Shown piece by piece: positions 47,872 through 56,360 of a stretch of 64,000 bases of DNA; positions within the stretch are counted from its first letter, which is position 1, and each line of letters opens with the position of its first letter. Location: contig QFQW01000004.1 in NCBI GenBank assembly GCA_003248755.1, forward strand, positions 17,741 through 81,740. The letters run 5' to 3'. The DNA comes from Chryseobacterium sp. (GTDB taxonomy: Bacteria; Bacteroidota; Bacteroidia; Flavobacteriales; Weeksellaceae). The notes below the pieces were generated by a model. It was not told where the DNA came from and did not search any database. It saw only the letters and a list, made by a program, of their open reading frames with translations. A program made the translations under genes and the position numbers.

Positions 47872-48303
47872 ATGAGTCAGATTAATAAATACTATACAGA
47901 CGAAAATATCGTAAGGTTGACAGCATTTTCAGTGATTGTTGTGACCACTGTATCTCTATTTTTTAAGTGGCCGTTTTTACTTTTGCTCTTAGTTTTTGAT
48001 TTTATTATTAGAGCTTTAGGACAATCATTTTCTCCTTTAGCTCTTTTTTCAAAATCAATCTCGAAAATATTGAAACTTAAAAAGAAATCCATTTTTGCAG
48101 CACCTAAAAGATTTGCTGCAGCATTGGGAGCAGTTTTCACATTGCTGATTTTTTTATTAATAATCAATGGATTTTATGATGAAGCTTATATTACAGGATT
48201 TTTATTAATTATTCTGGCGAGTCTGGAAAGCTTTTTCAAAATCTGTGTGGGCTGTTACATTTATCAATTTATCGTTGTTCCAATTCAAAATAAAATTAAA
48301 TAA
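47872..48303 (+). CDS. DUF4395 family membrane protein
   Basis: 143-residue membrane protein with four hydrophobic segments (residues ~15-50 and ~80-135), an N-terminal cytosolic stretch NKYYTDENIVRLTAF and the conserved FIIRALGQSFSPLALFSK loop. A Cys pair region (FFKICVGCYIY) near the end fits DUF4395, where paired cysteines are conserved; homologues are often found near rhodanese or other sulfur genes. That agrees with the Met/Cys-rich leader and the NIL-domain partner. Role unknown; transport or handling of a reduced sulfur species is only a guess. First gene of the attenuated operon. Confidence 0.78.
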   Translation: MSQINKYYTDENIVRLTAFSVIVVTTVSLFFKWPFLLLLLVFDFIIRALGQSFSPLALFSKSISKILKLKKKSIFAAPKRFAAALGAVFTLLIFLLIINGFYDEAYITGFLLIILASLESFFKICVGCYIYQFIVVPIQNKIK

Positions 48304-48327
48304 TACACCAAATACCAAAATACTACT

Positions 48328-48633
48328 ATGATCTACAAACAAGAAACTACCGGCAACAATTTTCTTCCGAAAACCACGAGAGAAATCATCCTTGAAATAG
48401 AACTGAATGGAAAGATCAGATTCGATATATTACTTTATACGATTTACAATCATTATAATGTAAGTTACAAAATCGTAAATGCCAATATCGAATACCTGAA
48501 TGGAAGTAACTTCGGAAACGTAAAACTTCTCCTGAATATCACACAAGACCAAATCAATAAGATAGAAAACTATCTGAATGAATACAGATTGCTAAACAGC
48601 AGAATAGATATTCTAAAAAAGGAAGCTTCTTAA
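48328..48633 (+). CDS. NIL-domain-like small protein
   Basis: 101-residue soluble protein. The pattern of strand-helix-strand with VSYKIVNANIEYLNGSNFG and VKLLLNITQDQINKIENYL matches the NIL domain (ferredoxin-like fold) that binds methionine at the C-terminus of MetN ABC ATPases and also occurs alone or with ferredoxins. Here it is free-standing and preceded by a ~15-residue extension. A methionine-sensing or -binding role would suit the Met-rich leader. It ends inside a terminator shared with the convergent AraC-type gene. Confidence 0.72.
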   Translation: MIYKQETTGNNFLPKTTREIILEIELNGKIRFDILLYTIYNHYNVSYKIVNANIEYLNGSNFGNVKLLLNITQDQINKIENYLNEYRLLNSRIDILKKEAS

Positions 48634-48648
48634 ACAGCTTCCTTTTTT
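48615..48648. terminator. Bidirectional terminator inside the overlapping 3' ends of two genes
   Basis: Perfect 13-bp stem AAAAAAGGAAGCT / AGCTTCCTTTTTT with an eight-base loop. It contains the last codons of the NIL gene (plus) and of the AraC-type gene (minus), and both stop codons are in the loop region. Confidence 0.82.
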
Positions 48649-49841
48649 ATTTTTTTATTTTTAATAAACTCGGAGGGAGATACACCCGTTTTTTGTTTGA
48701 AGATTCTGTAAAAACTGGCTTTGGATTGGAAACCGCAGTCGTTCGCAATTGACATTATTGTGAATTTGGATGTGTCTCCTTCTTCAAATTTTTTGATGAC
48801 CTCTGCAATTCTATAATCATTGATCAAATTATAGAAATTGGTATTGAGGTGTTGGTTCAAAAGTTCGGATAACTTTTTGTTGGAAATGCCAATGCTATCG
48901 GATAGGTCGGTGAGATTCAGTTCATCATTTAGAAATATTTTATCAACTTCCAGAACTCTGTTCAGCTTTTCTTTGATGGAATCTATCTCTTGTTTTGAAA
49001 AAATATCCAATTGTTTGATTGATGAATTTTTTTCCGGATTTTCAAGTGGTTGACCAATCTCATTATTATGTTGATCATTATTGAAGGCATTGTCATTTTC
49101 GATTTTTTGTAATAGAAAATCAGGCATAAGAATTCTGGACTGGAACATCCCTTTGTAACCCAAATATAAGTAGAATCCAACAAACAAAAAGGCAATGATC
49201 GTCCCGATATTCCATGGGATTTCTGGAAAGAACATTTCATAGACCGTACAAAGGGAGTCGACCACTATGATTATGAAAAGACCTATTATCAGTTGTCTGT
49301 ACCAGCTGAGGTCATTTTTTTCCAACATAGAATAGTTCTCCTCGAAGACACTTTTAAGTTTTGCGAAAAAATTAAGCGTAATAATGATGTATGTCGCCAA
49401 GAACCCATTTTCCAATAGATTAAAATAAGGTTCTATTTTTATATAAAAATGATGAAATGGCGTAAGATAATCCGTAGCCATTGCTATAGACAAAGGAATG
49501 TTGAAACATACGAATACGACAAAAAAGGGAACAAGGTTCTTGAGAAGTGGTTGTATAATTTTCTTTTGTGGAAGGACGAGGGATTTGAGTAAAAATAATA
49601 GAATGGGGCCTAGCAAATATCCAACGCCGTGGCCGAAGAATACAGCAACAGAGCCTATTATATGTGAACGGTGCAAATATCCATAATAATATAAAAGAAA
49701 GAAAAAAGCATTGCCGAATAGAATGATAAGAAGAATCCGGGTAATGTCTCTACCGGATTTTATGAGGAAAAAAATCAACAAAAAAATAAAAAACATTCCG
49801 GCAATCAAACCGAAGTCAATGAGCATCTCCCAACTTTCCAT
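48630..49841 (-). CDS. AraC-family regulator with N-terminal membrane domain
   Basis: 403-residue protein. Residues 1-~235 contain about seven hydrophobic segments, an organisation found in Bacteroidota membrane-bound AraC regulators. After a polar linker, the C-terminal ~110 residues form two HTH motifs: LTDLSDSIGISNKKLSELLN and IANDCGFQSKASFYRIFKQK, with TGVSPSEF closing the domain. It would link a membrane signal to transcription; targets are unknown. It is convergent with the NIL gene and overlaps it by four bases. Possible targets include the palindrome-bearing promoters nearby, but AraC proteins usually bind direct repeats, so this is weak. Confidence 0.87.
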   Translation of the reverse strand: MESWEMLIDFGLIAGMFFIFLLIFFLIKSGRDITRILLIILFGNAFFFLLYYYGYLHRSHIIGSVAVFFGHGVGYLLGPILLFLLKSLVLPQKKIIQPLLKNLVPFFVVFVCFNIPLSIAMATDYLTPFHHFYIKIEPYFNLLENGFLATYIIITLNFFAKLKSVFEENYSMLEKNDLSWYRQLIIGLFIIIVVDSLCTVYEMFFPEIPWNIGTIIAFLFVGFYLYLGYKGMFQSRILMPDFLLQKIENDNAFNNDQHNNEIGQPLENPEKNSSIKQLDIFSKQEIDSIKEKLNRVLEVDKIFLNDELNLTDLSDSIGISNKKLSELLNQHLNTNFYNLINDYRIAEVIKKFEEGDTSKFTIMSIANDCGFQSKASFYRIFKQKTGVSPSEFIKNKKIKKEAV

Positions 49842-49901
49842 ACCGAAAATTAGAAAAAGTACAAGACTTTTGCAAATTTGATTGCCGGAATTTGATAAAA
49901 T

Positions 49902-51593
49902 TTAATTTTTGATAATTTTTGTTTGATATTTTTTGCCGATTTTTAATATATAGTTTCCTTTTGGAAGAAGATTGATTTTTATCTCCTGCTTGCTATCCAA
50001 AACCCCGGTCAAAATTTCCCTGCCAACTAAATCATATATAATATATTTATTCCCAGACAGTTGTTCTTTTGATTTTAAATAGATCAAGTCTGATGAAGGA
50101 TTTGGATAGATCAACCAATCAGTTTTTGAATTGATATCTTTGACATTAAGATTGGTTTTGTTGAGCTTCACAACATAGGAATCTCTGTAACCTCTTGAGA
50201 ATATATGATAACTTCCATTTCCTGTCGGGTCAATATTGGCAAGGTCTGTGAAAGAGCCTCCAATGTACAGATTTTCATCAGCGTCCATAGCTGCACAATG
50301 TGTATCGATAAAATCGGAGCCGGCAAATAACTTCGCATCAACAAATTTCCCCTGCGAGTCCAATTTTGCAACAAAAGCGGTCATAAAATGATCTGTATTC
50401 TGTTCCAATTCGATCTCATCAAATTTGACATTGCCAGCAATATAGCCTGTGACAAATACCTCATGGTTTTTGTTGGCGACAAGACCATAACCCAATGATG
50501 AAGCTTCTTCTGTACCGGGTTTTGGATAATTTGCCCAAACCAATTTTCCATCATTGCCAACTTTGAATACAAATCCAGTGAGCATATTTTCTGAAGTAAA
50601 TGTGTATTGTCCATTGTGTTGAACATCAGGCCCGAAATCTACACTTCCTCCGAAATATCCGGAAACATAGGCATTGCCATTTTCATCTATACTAAGATTT
50701 GTAGGCGTAGTTCCAGTAGAAGGTGTGAGGCTTTTCGTTGTTGTTACACTCACGAAATTGCCCGATAGGTCTAATTTTAAAAGATATGCATCAAAACCAA
50801 GGGCTGTGATGTTATGCGTTTGTGTACTATTAGGGTCAAAGTCTGTTGTTTTTTTGAAGCTTCCCAATGCATACAGGTGATTATTATGTAATTTCATATC
50901 CATTGGCGTTGTCATAAAACCACCGATTGTCTTTACCCAGGAAAGATTACCGTTGTCAGATAATTTTACAAAAAAAGAATCTACCAGACCTGTTGGATTA
51001 AGAATATTTTCGGATTCTGATGGGTCAAAATCCACTGCGCCGGAAAAATATCCTGCAAGATAAACATCTCCATTGGCAGCAGTTTGTATAGCACTTGTTT
51101 CTTCATAGCCTTCACCTCCGATTCCTTTTACCCAAACAAAATTTCCACTCGAATTTAATTTTAATACAAAAATGTCCTGTGCTCCTTTTGATGTTAAGGT
51201 TTGAGAAGTTCCGGCTGGATTAAAATTCACTGTTTCCTGAAAGATACCTGTAATATAAACGTTACCATTAGGATCGACAGTTATTGCTGTTCCATAATCA
51301 TCAGCTGTGCCGCCTATGGCTTTTACCCAGAGTAATTCGCCATTTGGAGAAGTTTTGGAAATGAAAATATCGAACATCCCTTTGGAAGCAATTTCTGTTT
51401 GTTGCAATTCTTCTCCGAAAATACAATAATCAGTAAAGTATCCGGTTGCATAGGAATTACCTTGCGCATCCGTGGCCAAAGCGCGGATGACATCTTCGCC
51501 TTCACCTCCGAATCTTTTGCCCCAAGCAAACTCTTGCGCATGACTTTGAAAGAACCATAAAAGAAATGCAATAAAATAAAATAGTTTTCTCAT
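49902..51593 (-). CDS. Secreted beta-propeller (SBBP-repeat) protein with T9SS sorting domain
   Basis: 563-residue exported protein. Signal peptide MRKLFYFIAFLLWFFQSHAQ; ATG at 51593 is preferred to a TTG two codons upstream. It has about eight repeats of ~50 residues with the pattern GNVYITGIF ... LNSSGNFVWVKGIGG, as in SBBP/YVTN-like propellers. The last ~75 residues are a type A T9SS sorting domain (IYPNPSSDLIYLKS; IYDLVGREILTG; LPKGNYILKIG). Such proteins are cell-surface or secreted and of unknown function. It stands alone upstream of the AraC-type gene. Confidence 0.88.
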   Translation of the reverse strand: MRKLFYFIAFLLWFFQSHAQEFAWGKRFGGEGEDVIRALATDAQGNSYATGYFTDYCIFGEELQQTEIASKGMFDIFISKTSPNGELLWVKAIGGTADDYGTAITVDPNGNVYITGIFQETVNFNPAGTSQTLTSKGAQDIFVLKLNSSGNFVWVKGIGGEGYEETSAIQTAANGDVYLAGYFSGAVDFDPSESENILNPTGLVDSFFVKLSDNGNLSWVKTIGGFMTTPMDMKLHNNHLYALGSFKKTTDFDPNSTQTHNITALGFDAYLLKLDLSGNFVSVTTTKSLTPSTGTTPTNLSIDENGNAYVSGYFGGSVDFGPDVQHNGQYTFTSENMLTGFVFKVGNDGKLVWANYPKPGTEEASSLGYGLVANKNHEVFVTGYIAGNVKFDEIELEQNTDHFMTAFVAKLDSQGKFVDAKLFAGSDFIDTHCAAMDADENLYIGGSFTDLANIDPTGNGSYHIFSRGYRDSYVVKLNKTNLNVKDINSKTDWLIYPNPSSDLIYLKSKEQLSGNKYIIYDLVGREILTGVLDSKQEIKINLLPKGNYILKIGKKYQTKIIKN

Positions 51594-51721
51594 ATCCAAT
51601 TGATTGTTTAATTATTTTAAGCAAAATAAGTGAGAAATATTATGGTAAAGTTCTTATTGGAAGCAGTGAGACAAAAAAAAGCCTCTTTTTCTCATTAAAA
51701 AAGCGAATTTGAAATGAACAT

Positions 51722-51753
51722 AAAAAAAAGCGCTCATAAAACTGAACGCTTTT
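51722..51753 (-). terminator. Possible terminator of the DUF4290-murA operon
   Basis: Minus-strand AAAAGCG ... CGCTTTTTTTT with a 14-base loop; short stem but a long T-run, a few bases beyond the murA stop. Confidence 0.6.
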
Positions 51754-51758
51754 AATTT

Positions 51759-53066
51759 TTATATTCTTCTGATGTCAGCGCCAATAGCTCTCAATCTTTC
51801 GTCGATGTTTTCGTAACCTCTATCGATTTGCTCGATGTTTTGGATCACAGATTTTCCTTCCGCCGAGAGAGCGGCAATCAAGAGTGCATTTCCGGCTCGG
51901 ATATCTGGTGAGATCATGGTTGTCCCTCGAAGTGGCGTTTCCTGGTTCATACCAATGACAGTTGCTCTGTGTGGGTCGCAAAGAATGATTTGTGCGCCCA
52001 TATCGATCAGTTTGTCCACAAAGAATAGTCTGCTTTCGAACATCTTCTGATGAATCAAAACAGAACCTTTTGCCTGAGTTGCAACAACCAAAATGATTGA
52101 TAACAAATCAGGAGTGAAACCCGGCCAAGGCGCATCTGAAACTGTCAAGATGGAACCATCGATGAATTTCTGTACTTTATAATTTTCCTGAGAAGGGATA
52201 TAGATATCGTCACCTCTCTGTTCCAACTCGATCCCTAATTTTCTGAAAGTATTTGGAATAACGCCAAGTTGGTTCCAGTTAACATTTTTAATAGTGATCT
52301 CGGATTTTGTCATTGCTGCCAATCCGATCCAAGATCCAATTTCGACCATATCTGGAAGCATCGTATGCTCTGTTCCGTGTAACTTATCCACACCTTCAAT
52401 CGTCAATAAGTTTGAACCGATTCCTGAAATGTTGGCACCCATCCTGTTCAGCATTTTACACAATTGCTGGAGGTAAGGTTCACAAGCTGCGTTATAGATT
52501 CTGGTTTTACCTTTTGCTAAAACAGCTGCCATTACGATGTTTGCCGTTCCGGTCACAGAGGCTTCTTCCAAAAGAATGAATTTTCCATTCAGTTCTTTTG
52601 CTGTTAAAGAGTAGAAAGCTTCTTCCTCATCGTAAGAAAATTCAGCACCCAATTCCACAAAACCCTGAAAATGCGTATCCAGCCTTCTTCTTCCGATCTT
52701 GTCTCCGCCAGGCGTTGGTAAATAAGCTTCCCCGAATCTCGCCAGCATTGGCCCCAGGATCATTACGGAACCTCTCAGTTTTGCACCGTCTTTTTTGAAT
52801 TCTTTAGATTTTATATAATCAAAGTTAACTTCGTCAGCTTTAAAAGTATAATCGCCTTTTCCATTTTTGGTTACTTTAACATTGAAATCCTGAAGAATTT
52901 CAATCAATTTGTTAACATCTTTAATGTCCGGGATGTTTGTGATTCGTATCTCGTCTTCTGTAAGCAAAACTGCACAAAGAATCTGCAAAGCTTCATTCTT
53001 CGCGCCCTGTGGTGTAATCTCACCACTTAATCTTTTTCCGCCTCTTATTTCAAAAGCTCCACTCAT
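51759..53066 (-). CDS. murA: UDP-N-acetylglucosamine 1-carboxyvinyltransferase MurA (Asp-type active site)
   Basis: 435-residue enzyme for the first committed step of peptidoglycan synthesis. The EPSP-synthase-like fold is complete: PQGAKNEALQILCAVLL with the essential Lys-Asn, the active-site loop PTPGGDKIGRRRLDTH, and VSDAPWPGFTPDLLSIIL. In E. coli the loop has Cys115 (GGCTIG); here residue 122 is Asp. Asp-type MurA is known to be insensitive to fosfomycin, for example in Mycobacterium and Chlamydia. Its ATG overlaps the DUF4290 stop by one base (TAATG). Confidence 0.96.
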   Translation of the reverse strand: MSGAFEIRGGKRLSGEITPQGAKNEALQILCAVLLTEDEIRITNIPDIKDVNKLIEILQDFNVKVTKNGKGDYTFKADEVNFDYIKSKEFKKDGAKLRGSVMILGPMLARFGEAYLPTPGGDKIGRRRLDTHFQGFVELGAEFSYDEEEAFYSLTAKELNGKFILLEEASVTGTANIVMAAVLAKGKTRIYNAACEPYLQQLCKMLNRMGANISGIGSNLLTIEGVDKLHGTEHTMLPDMVEIGSWIGLAAMTKSEITIKNVNWNQLGVIPNTFRKLGIELEQRGDDIYIPSQENYKVQKFIDGSILTVSDAPWPGFTPDLLSIILVVATQAKGSVLIHQKMFESRLFFVDKLIDMGAQIILCDPHRATVIGMNQETPLRGTTMISPDIRAGNALLIAALSAEGKSVIQNIEQIDRGYENIDERLRAIGADIRRI

Positions 53067-53716
53067 TATCTTCTCTTATTTTTATGATTTTGGAAATTGT
53101 TTTTCCTGTTATTGTTATTTTGGTTTCGGTTATTGTTATTTCGGTTATTATTGTTTCTATTATTTGCGTAATAGATTTTGCTTTTGTCCAGAGAATCCAG
53201 CCCGGTAAGATCTAATCGATTTTTCGAAAGTTCTTTCAGGTGTCGGAATATCACATCATCCTGCACATGTTCTTTGTTATAAACATTGTAGGATTTTTTC
53301 ATATTGTTGGCAATCACTTGTATTAGCGCATCTTTTTCGTCGCCTTCCTCTAGTGCAATTGCAGTTTCTATCAGCTGAAGAATGCTTTTTCCGTAAAATT
53401 TATAATCATTATCCAAAGACGGATAATCCATTTTTCTGGGCTTAGATATTAGGTCTTCTGCAGTAAGAATAGGATAGGGAGAATCTACATCCAGCGCATG
53501 ATTGGCTAAGATAAAAAGATGATCCCAAAGCTTGTGTTTATAGTTTTCTTCATCGCGTAAATGTGGATTTCTTTGTCCCATAAACTCGATGATTCCAATT
53601 GCCATTTCATTACGTTCTTCCTTAGATTCAAGGGTTTTGCAATGCTCTACAAGTTGTTGTATGTTGCGCCCGTATTCGGGCATTAATAGTTGCGGTCTGT
53701 CGGTATTATAATCCAT
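53066..53716 (-). CDS. DUF4290 domain-containing protein
   Basis: 216-residue protein. Residues ~1-175 are the helical DUF4290 domain (RPQLLMPEYGRNIQQLVEHC; MGQRNPHLRDEENYKHKLWDH in two parts), found only in Bacteroidota and usually before murA. The C-terminus (~180-216) is low complexity, Asn/Arg-rich (NRNNNNRNNNNRNQNNNN), ending in basic residues; it may bind nucleic acid or be disordered. ATG at 53716 is chosen by the family start MDYNTDRPQLL; a frame seven codons longer is unlikely as the -7 box lies there. Coupled to murA by overlap. Function unknown. Confidence 0.88.
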   Translation of the reverse strand: MDYNTDRPQLLMPEYGRNIQQLVEHCKTLESKEERNEMAIGIIEFMGQRNPHLRDEENYKHKLWDHLFILANHALDVDSPYPILTAEDLISKPRKMDYPSLDNDYKFYGKSILQLIETAIALEEGDEKDALIQVIANNMKKSYNVYNKEHVQDDVIFRHLKELSKNRLDLTGLDSLDKSKIYYANNRNNNNRNNNNRNQNNNNRKNNFQNHKNKRR

Positions 53717-53723
53717 AATATTG

Positions 53724-53731
53724 CAAATATA
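53724..53731 (-). promoter_or_regulatory. -7 promoter box of the DUF4290-murA operon, seven bases from the ATG
   Basis: Minus-strand TATATTTG; only seven bases separate it from the ATG at 53716, again predicting an extremely short leader. Confidence 0.6.
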
Positions 53732-53803
53732 AAACATTTCGAGTTCAAACTTTAAAATTCAAAATCGAGTGTTTAAATTTTTATTGATTAATATTGTATT
53801 GCA

Positions 53804-53831
53804 TTGTCAGGCTGGGGTTTTCGAGGCCTTT
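53804..53831 (-). repeat. Short repeat R2, inverted and diverged copy
   Basis: Plus strand TTGTCAGGCTGGGGTTTTCG then AGGCCTTT; its reverse complement aligns to the copy at 30643-30669 with a few changes. Confidence 0.55.
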
Positions 53832-53842
53832 GAAAATCAAAT

Positions 53843-54268
53843 TTATTTTTCAACAAATTTTTTCCTTTGTTCCGCATTCGGGAGAAAACATTGGTTCGCC
53901 GCCAATTTTTTTCTGTTTCTGGAAATCAAATTATAAAACTGATTTCCAATAAAATCAGGAACAAATTTTCCAGCTGATGCTAAAGAATAAATTCCGCCAA
54001 CTTCTGTAGCAATTTTCAAAACAGCTTGATATTTTGACAAATAAAAATTCTCAGGTTTCCAGAGATAAAGTGTGTCAAAAACTTCATTAGGGAGATTTCT
54101 ATCAATTAAAAATTTTTGCCCGAATTCAGATTGAAGAGAAGAAAACAAAAATTTGTCATTCTTATCTTTCTCCAAAATCCACTGCACCCAATGATTACAG
54201 AACCCGCATTCGCCGTCATAGAAAACAATGAATTTATCTTTGAAATTTAATGAGATTTCTGTTGTCAT
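53843..54268 (-). CDS. Thiol-disulfide oxidoreductase DCC family protein (DUF393)
   Basis: 141-residue protein with the family signature at the start: VFYDGECGFCNHWVQWIL (DGxCxxC, thioredoxin-like CxxC). The rest (FLSSLQSEFGQKFL; LYLWKPENFYLSKYQAVLKI; LISRNRKKL) follows the DCC family closely. It is likely a cytosolic redox protein of unknown partner. It overlaps the upstream haem-binding gene by four bases (ATGA), so both are cotranslated. Confidence 0.9.
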   Translation of the reverse strand: MTTEISLNFKDKFIVFYDGECGFCNHWVQWILEKDKNDKFLFSSLQSEFGQKFLIDRNLPNEVFDTLYLWKPENFYLSKYQAVLKIATEVGGIYSLASAGKFVPDFIGNQFYNLISRNRKKLAANQCFLPNAEQRKKFVEK

Positions 54269-54726
54269 AAGGCATTCGAAGTTTCTATTTCTTTTTGAAC
54301 CTTTCTGAAATAGTCAGCCAATTGTTTTCTTTGTTCATCAGTCAGTTTCGCATCTTGATGTCCCAAAAGATAACTTTCCAGAGGCATTTTCTTTTGCTCC
54401 ACATACTCCGCGGCTTCCTCTAATTTGTGCGCTTGCCTTTTTGGTTCGTAAGTTGCAAATGTAGAAAAATTAAGTTCTTTTCTACCCTCATCAATATGAT
54501 TTTTAAGTAACCATGCAATTGGCTGGATATTGCTGTAAAACGGATATCTCGTTTTGTTGGAATGGCAGTCATAACAAGAGTTTTGGATAATTTTCGAAAT
54601 CGATTCCGGTGTATCTTTGATTTTCAGAAAGTCCATCCCGTCATTGGTAGCAGGATTCATTTTATCAATCGGAAAAAATTGGATGATGATGAAGACGGCA
54701 AGTAATACAATCAATATTTTTTTCAT
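54265..54726 (-). CDS. Haem-binding domain protein (cytochrome-c-like)
   Basis: 153-residue protein with a single N-terminal membrane anchor or uncleaved signal (MKKILIVLLAVFIIIQFFPI) and one haem-c motif CYDCH in IQNSCYDCHSNKTRYPF. The following YSNIQPIAWLLKNHIDEGR fits the Haem_bd domain of Bacteroidota, and a Met in EQKKMPLESYLLGH could be the sixth ligand. A periplasmic electron carrier is likely. It is the first gene of the pair with the DCC protein, suggesting a shared redox role. Confidence 0.88.
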   Translation of the reverse strand: MKKILIVLLAVFIIIQFFPIDKMNPATNDGMDFLKIKDTPESISKIIQNSCYDCHSNKTRYPFYSNIQPIAWLLKNHIDEGRKELNFSTFATYEPKRQAHKLEEAAEYVEQKKMPLESYLLGHQDAKLTDEQRKQLADYFRKVQKEIETSNAL

Positions 54727-54782
54727 ACTTCAGATTTTCAATGACAATTGCAAAAAGCTTTCCAAATTTTATCATATTTTTT

Positions 54783-54869
54783 AGGAGCTATTTCCCGTTT
54801 TCCGTTGCAATCTTTTGCTTTTTCATGGGTGAAAAAAAAGCAAAAGGATTTCCACTGCAATCGGGGCTG
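54783..54869 (+). repeat. Palindromic intergenic element R1
   Basis: AGGAGCTATTTCCCGTTTTCC to GCAATCGGGGCTG, with the same T-rich/A-rich hairpin as the copy at 20098-20183, from which it differs at only a few positions. It lies in the divergent gap between the haem protein gene and der. Confidence 0.85.
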
Positions 54870-54949
54870 GTTTATCAATTCGGAAAGAATTATTCCGAAC
54901 AATTAATATGGACTTTAGACTTTGAACCTAAACCTTGAATCTAAATTTG

Positions 54950-54957
54950 TATCTTTG
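54950..54957 (+). promoter_or_regulatory. -7 promoter box for der
   Basis: TATCTTTG exact consensus, 62 bases upstream of the der ATG, giving a leader of about 55 bases. Confidence 0.6.
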
Positions 54958-55019
54958 CAAAAATTTTGGGCTCTTAAAGTAAGGGTAACCCATTAATAAT
55001 CTTATTATTAAACAAATTT

Positions 55020-56327
55020 ATGTCAAACATTGTCGCTATCGTTGGGCGTCCCAACGTAGGAAAATCCACATTATTTAACCGTCTGTTAGAAAGAAGAGAA
55101 GCCATTGTAGATTCTACAGCAGGTGTAACGCGTGACCGTCATTATGGGAAATCAGATTGGAACGGCGTTGACTTCACGGTAATCGATACAGGAGGTTATG
55201 ATGTAGGGACGGATGACGTTTTCGAAATGGAAATCCGTAAACAAGTTCAGCTGGCTGTGGACGAGGCTACTTCTATCATTTTTATGGTAAATGTAGAAGA
55301 GGGCCTTACCGATACAGACCAAGAAATCTATGAACTTTTAAGAAAAGCTAACAAGCCGCTTTATTTGGTGGTTAATAAAGTAGATTCTTCAAAAGAAGAA
55401 TTGCCTGCAACTGAGTTTTACCAATTAGGCGTTGAAAAATATTATACTTTATCTTCAGCAACCGGTTCTGGAACTGGAGAATTGTTGGACGATGTCGTGA
55501 ACGATTTCCCGACGACAGATTACAAAGACCCGTTTGAAGGTCTTCCAAAAATCACAATTGCAGGTCGTCCGAATGTTGGAAAATCAACTTTGACTAATGC
55601 TTTACTTGATGTTGAAAGAAACATTGTGACTGATATTGCTGGAACAACCAGAGATAGTATCCAGACTTTATATAACAAATTCGGACACGAGTTTGTTTTG
55701 GTTGACACAGCCGGAATGAGAAGGAAATCTAAAGTTAACGAGGATTTGGAATTCTATTCCGTGATGCGCTCTATCCGTTCCATCGAGTTTTCTGATGTTG
55801 TCATCATTATGGTGGATGCAACTTTGGGCTGGGAATCTCAGGATATGAATATCTTCGGATTGGCTCAGAAAAACAGAAAAGGAATTGTGATTCTTGTGAA
55901 CAAATGGGATTTGGTAGAGAAAGATACTAACTCAACACGTGATTTCGAAGCGGCTATAAAGCATAAAATCGGACAGTTTACAGATATTCCAATTTTGTTC
56001 GTTTCTGCATTGACTAAACAAAGAATACTGAAGGCTGTTGAGGTTGCAATGGAAGTTTATAATGACAGAGCCAAAAAAATCAAAACGTCTAAACTGAATG
56101 AAGTAATGCTTCCTGTTTTTGAAGCGTTGCCACCACCGGCAATCAAAGGTAAATATGTGAAAATCAAATATTGTGTGCAGTTGCCAACGCCATCGCCACA
56201 ATTTGTATTTTTCTGTAACCTTCCGCAATATGTGAAAGAGCCTTATAAACGTTTTACGGAAAATCAATTGAGAAAACACTTTGGATTCACAGGTGTTCCA
56301 ATCGAGATTTACTTCAGACAAAAATAA
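55020..56327 (+). CDS. der: Ribosome biogenesis GTPase Der (EngA)
   Basis: 435-residue essential GTPase for 50S assembly with two consecutive G domains. The first has GRPNVGKSTLFNRL (residue 8), DTGG and NKVD; the second has GRPNVGKSTLTNAL (near 182), DTAG and NKWD. A KH-like domain closes the protein (LPTPSPQFVFFCNLPQYV). The length matches the family. It is monocistronic, with a terminator after it. Confidence 0.97.
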   Translation: MSNIVAIVGRPNVGKSTLFNRLLERREAIVDSTAGVTRDRHYGKSDWNGVDFTVIDTGGYDVGTDDVFEMEIRKQVQLAVDEATSIIFMVNVEEGLTDTDQEIYELLRKANKPLYLVVNKVDSSKEELPATEFYQLGVEKYYTLSSATGSGTGELLDDVVNDFPTTDYKDPFEGLPKITIAGRPNVGKSTLTNALLDVERNIVTDIAGTTRDSIQTLYNKFGHEFVLVDTAGMRRKSKVNEDLEFYSVMRSIRSIEFSDVVIIMVDATLGWESQDMNIFGLAQKNRKGIVILVNKWDLVEKDTNSTRDFEAAIKHKIGQFTDIPILFVSALTKQRILKAVEVAMEVYNDRAKKIKTSKLNEVMLPVFEALPPPAIKGKYVKIKYCVQLPTPSPQFVFFCNLPQYVKEPYKRFTENQLRKHFGFTGVPIEIYFRQK

Positions 56328-56329
56328 TA

Positions 56330-56360
56330 AAAGAGCAGCTTGAATTGAGCTGCTTTTTTA
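56330..56360 (+). terminator. Rho-independent terminator of der
   Basis: GAGCAGCTT / (G)AGCTGC hairpin followed by seven T, directly after the stop codon; it also reaches the end of the convergent acyltransferase gene. Confidence 0.8.
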
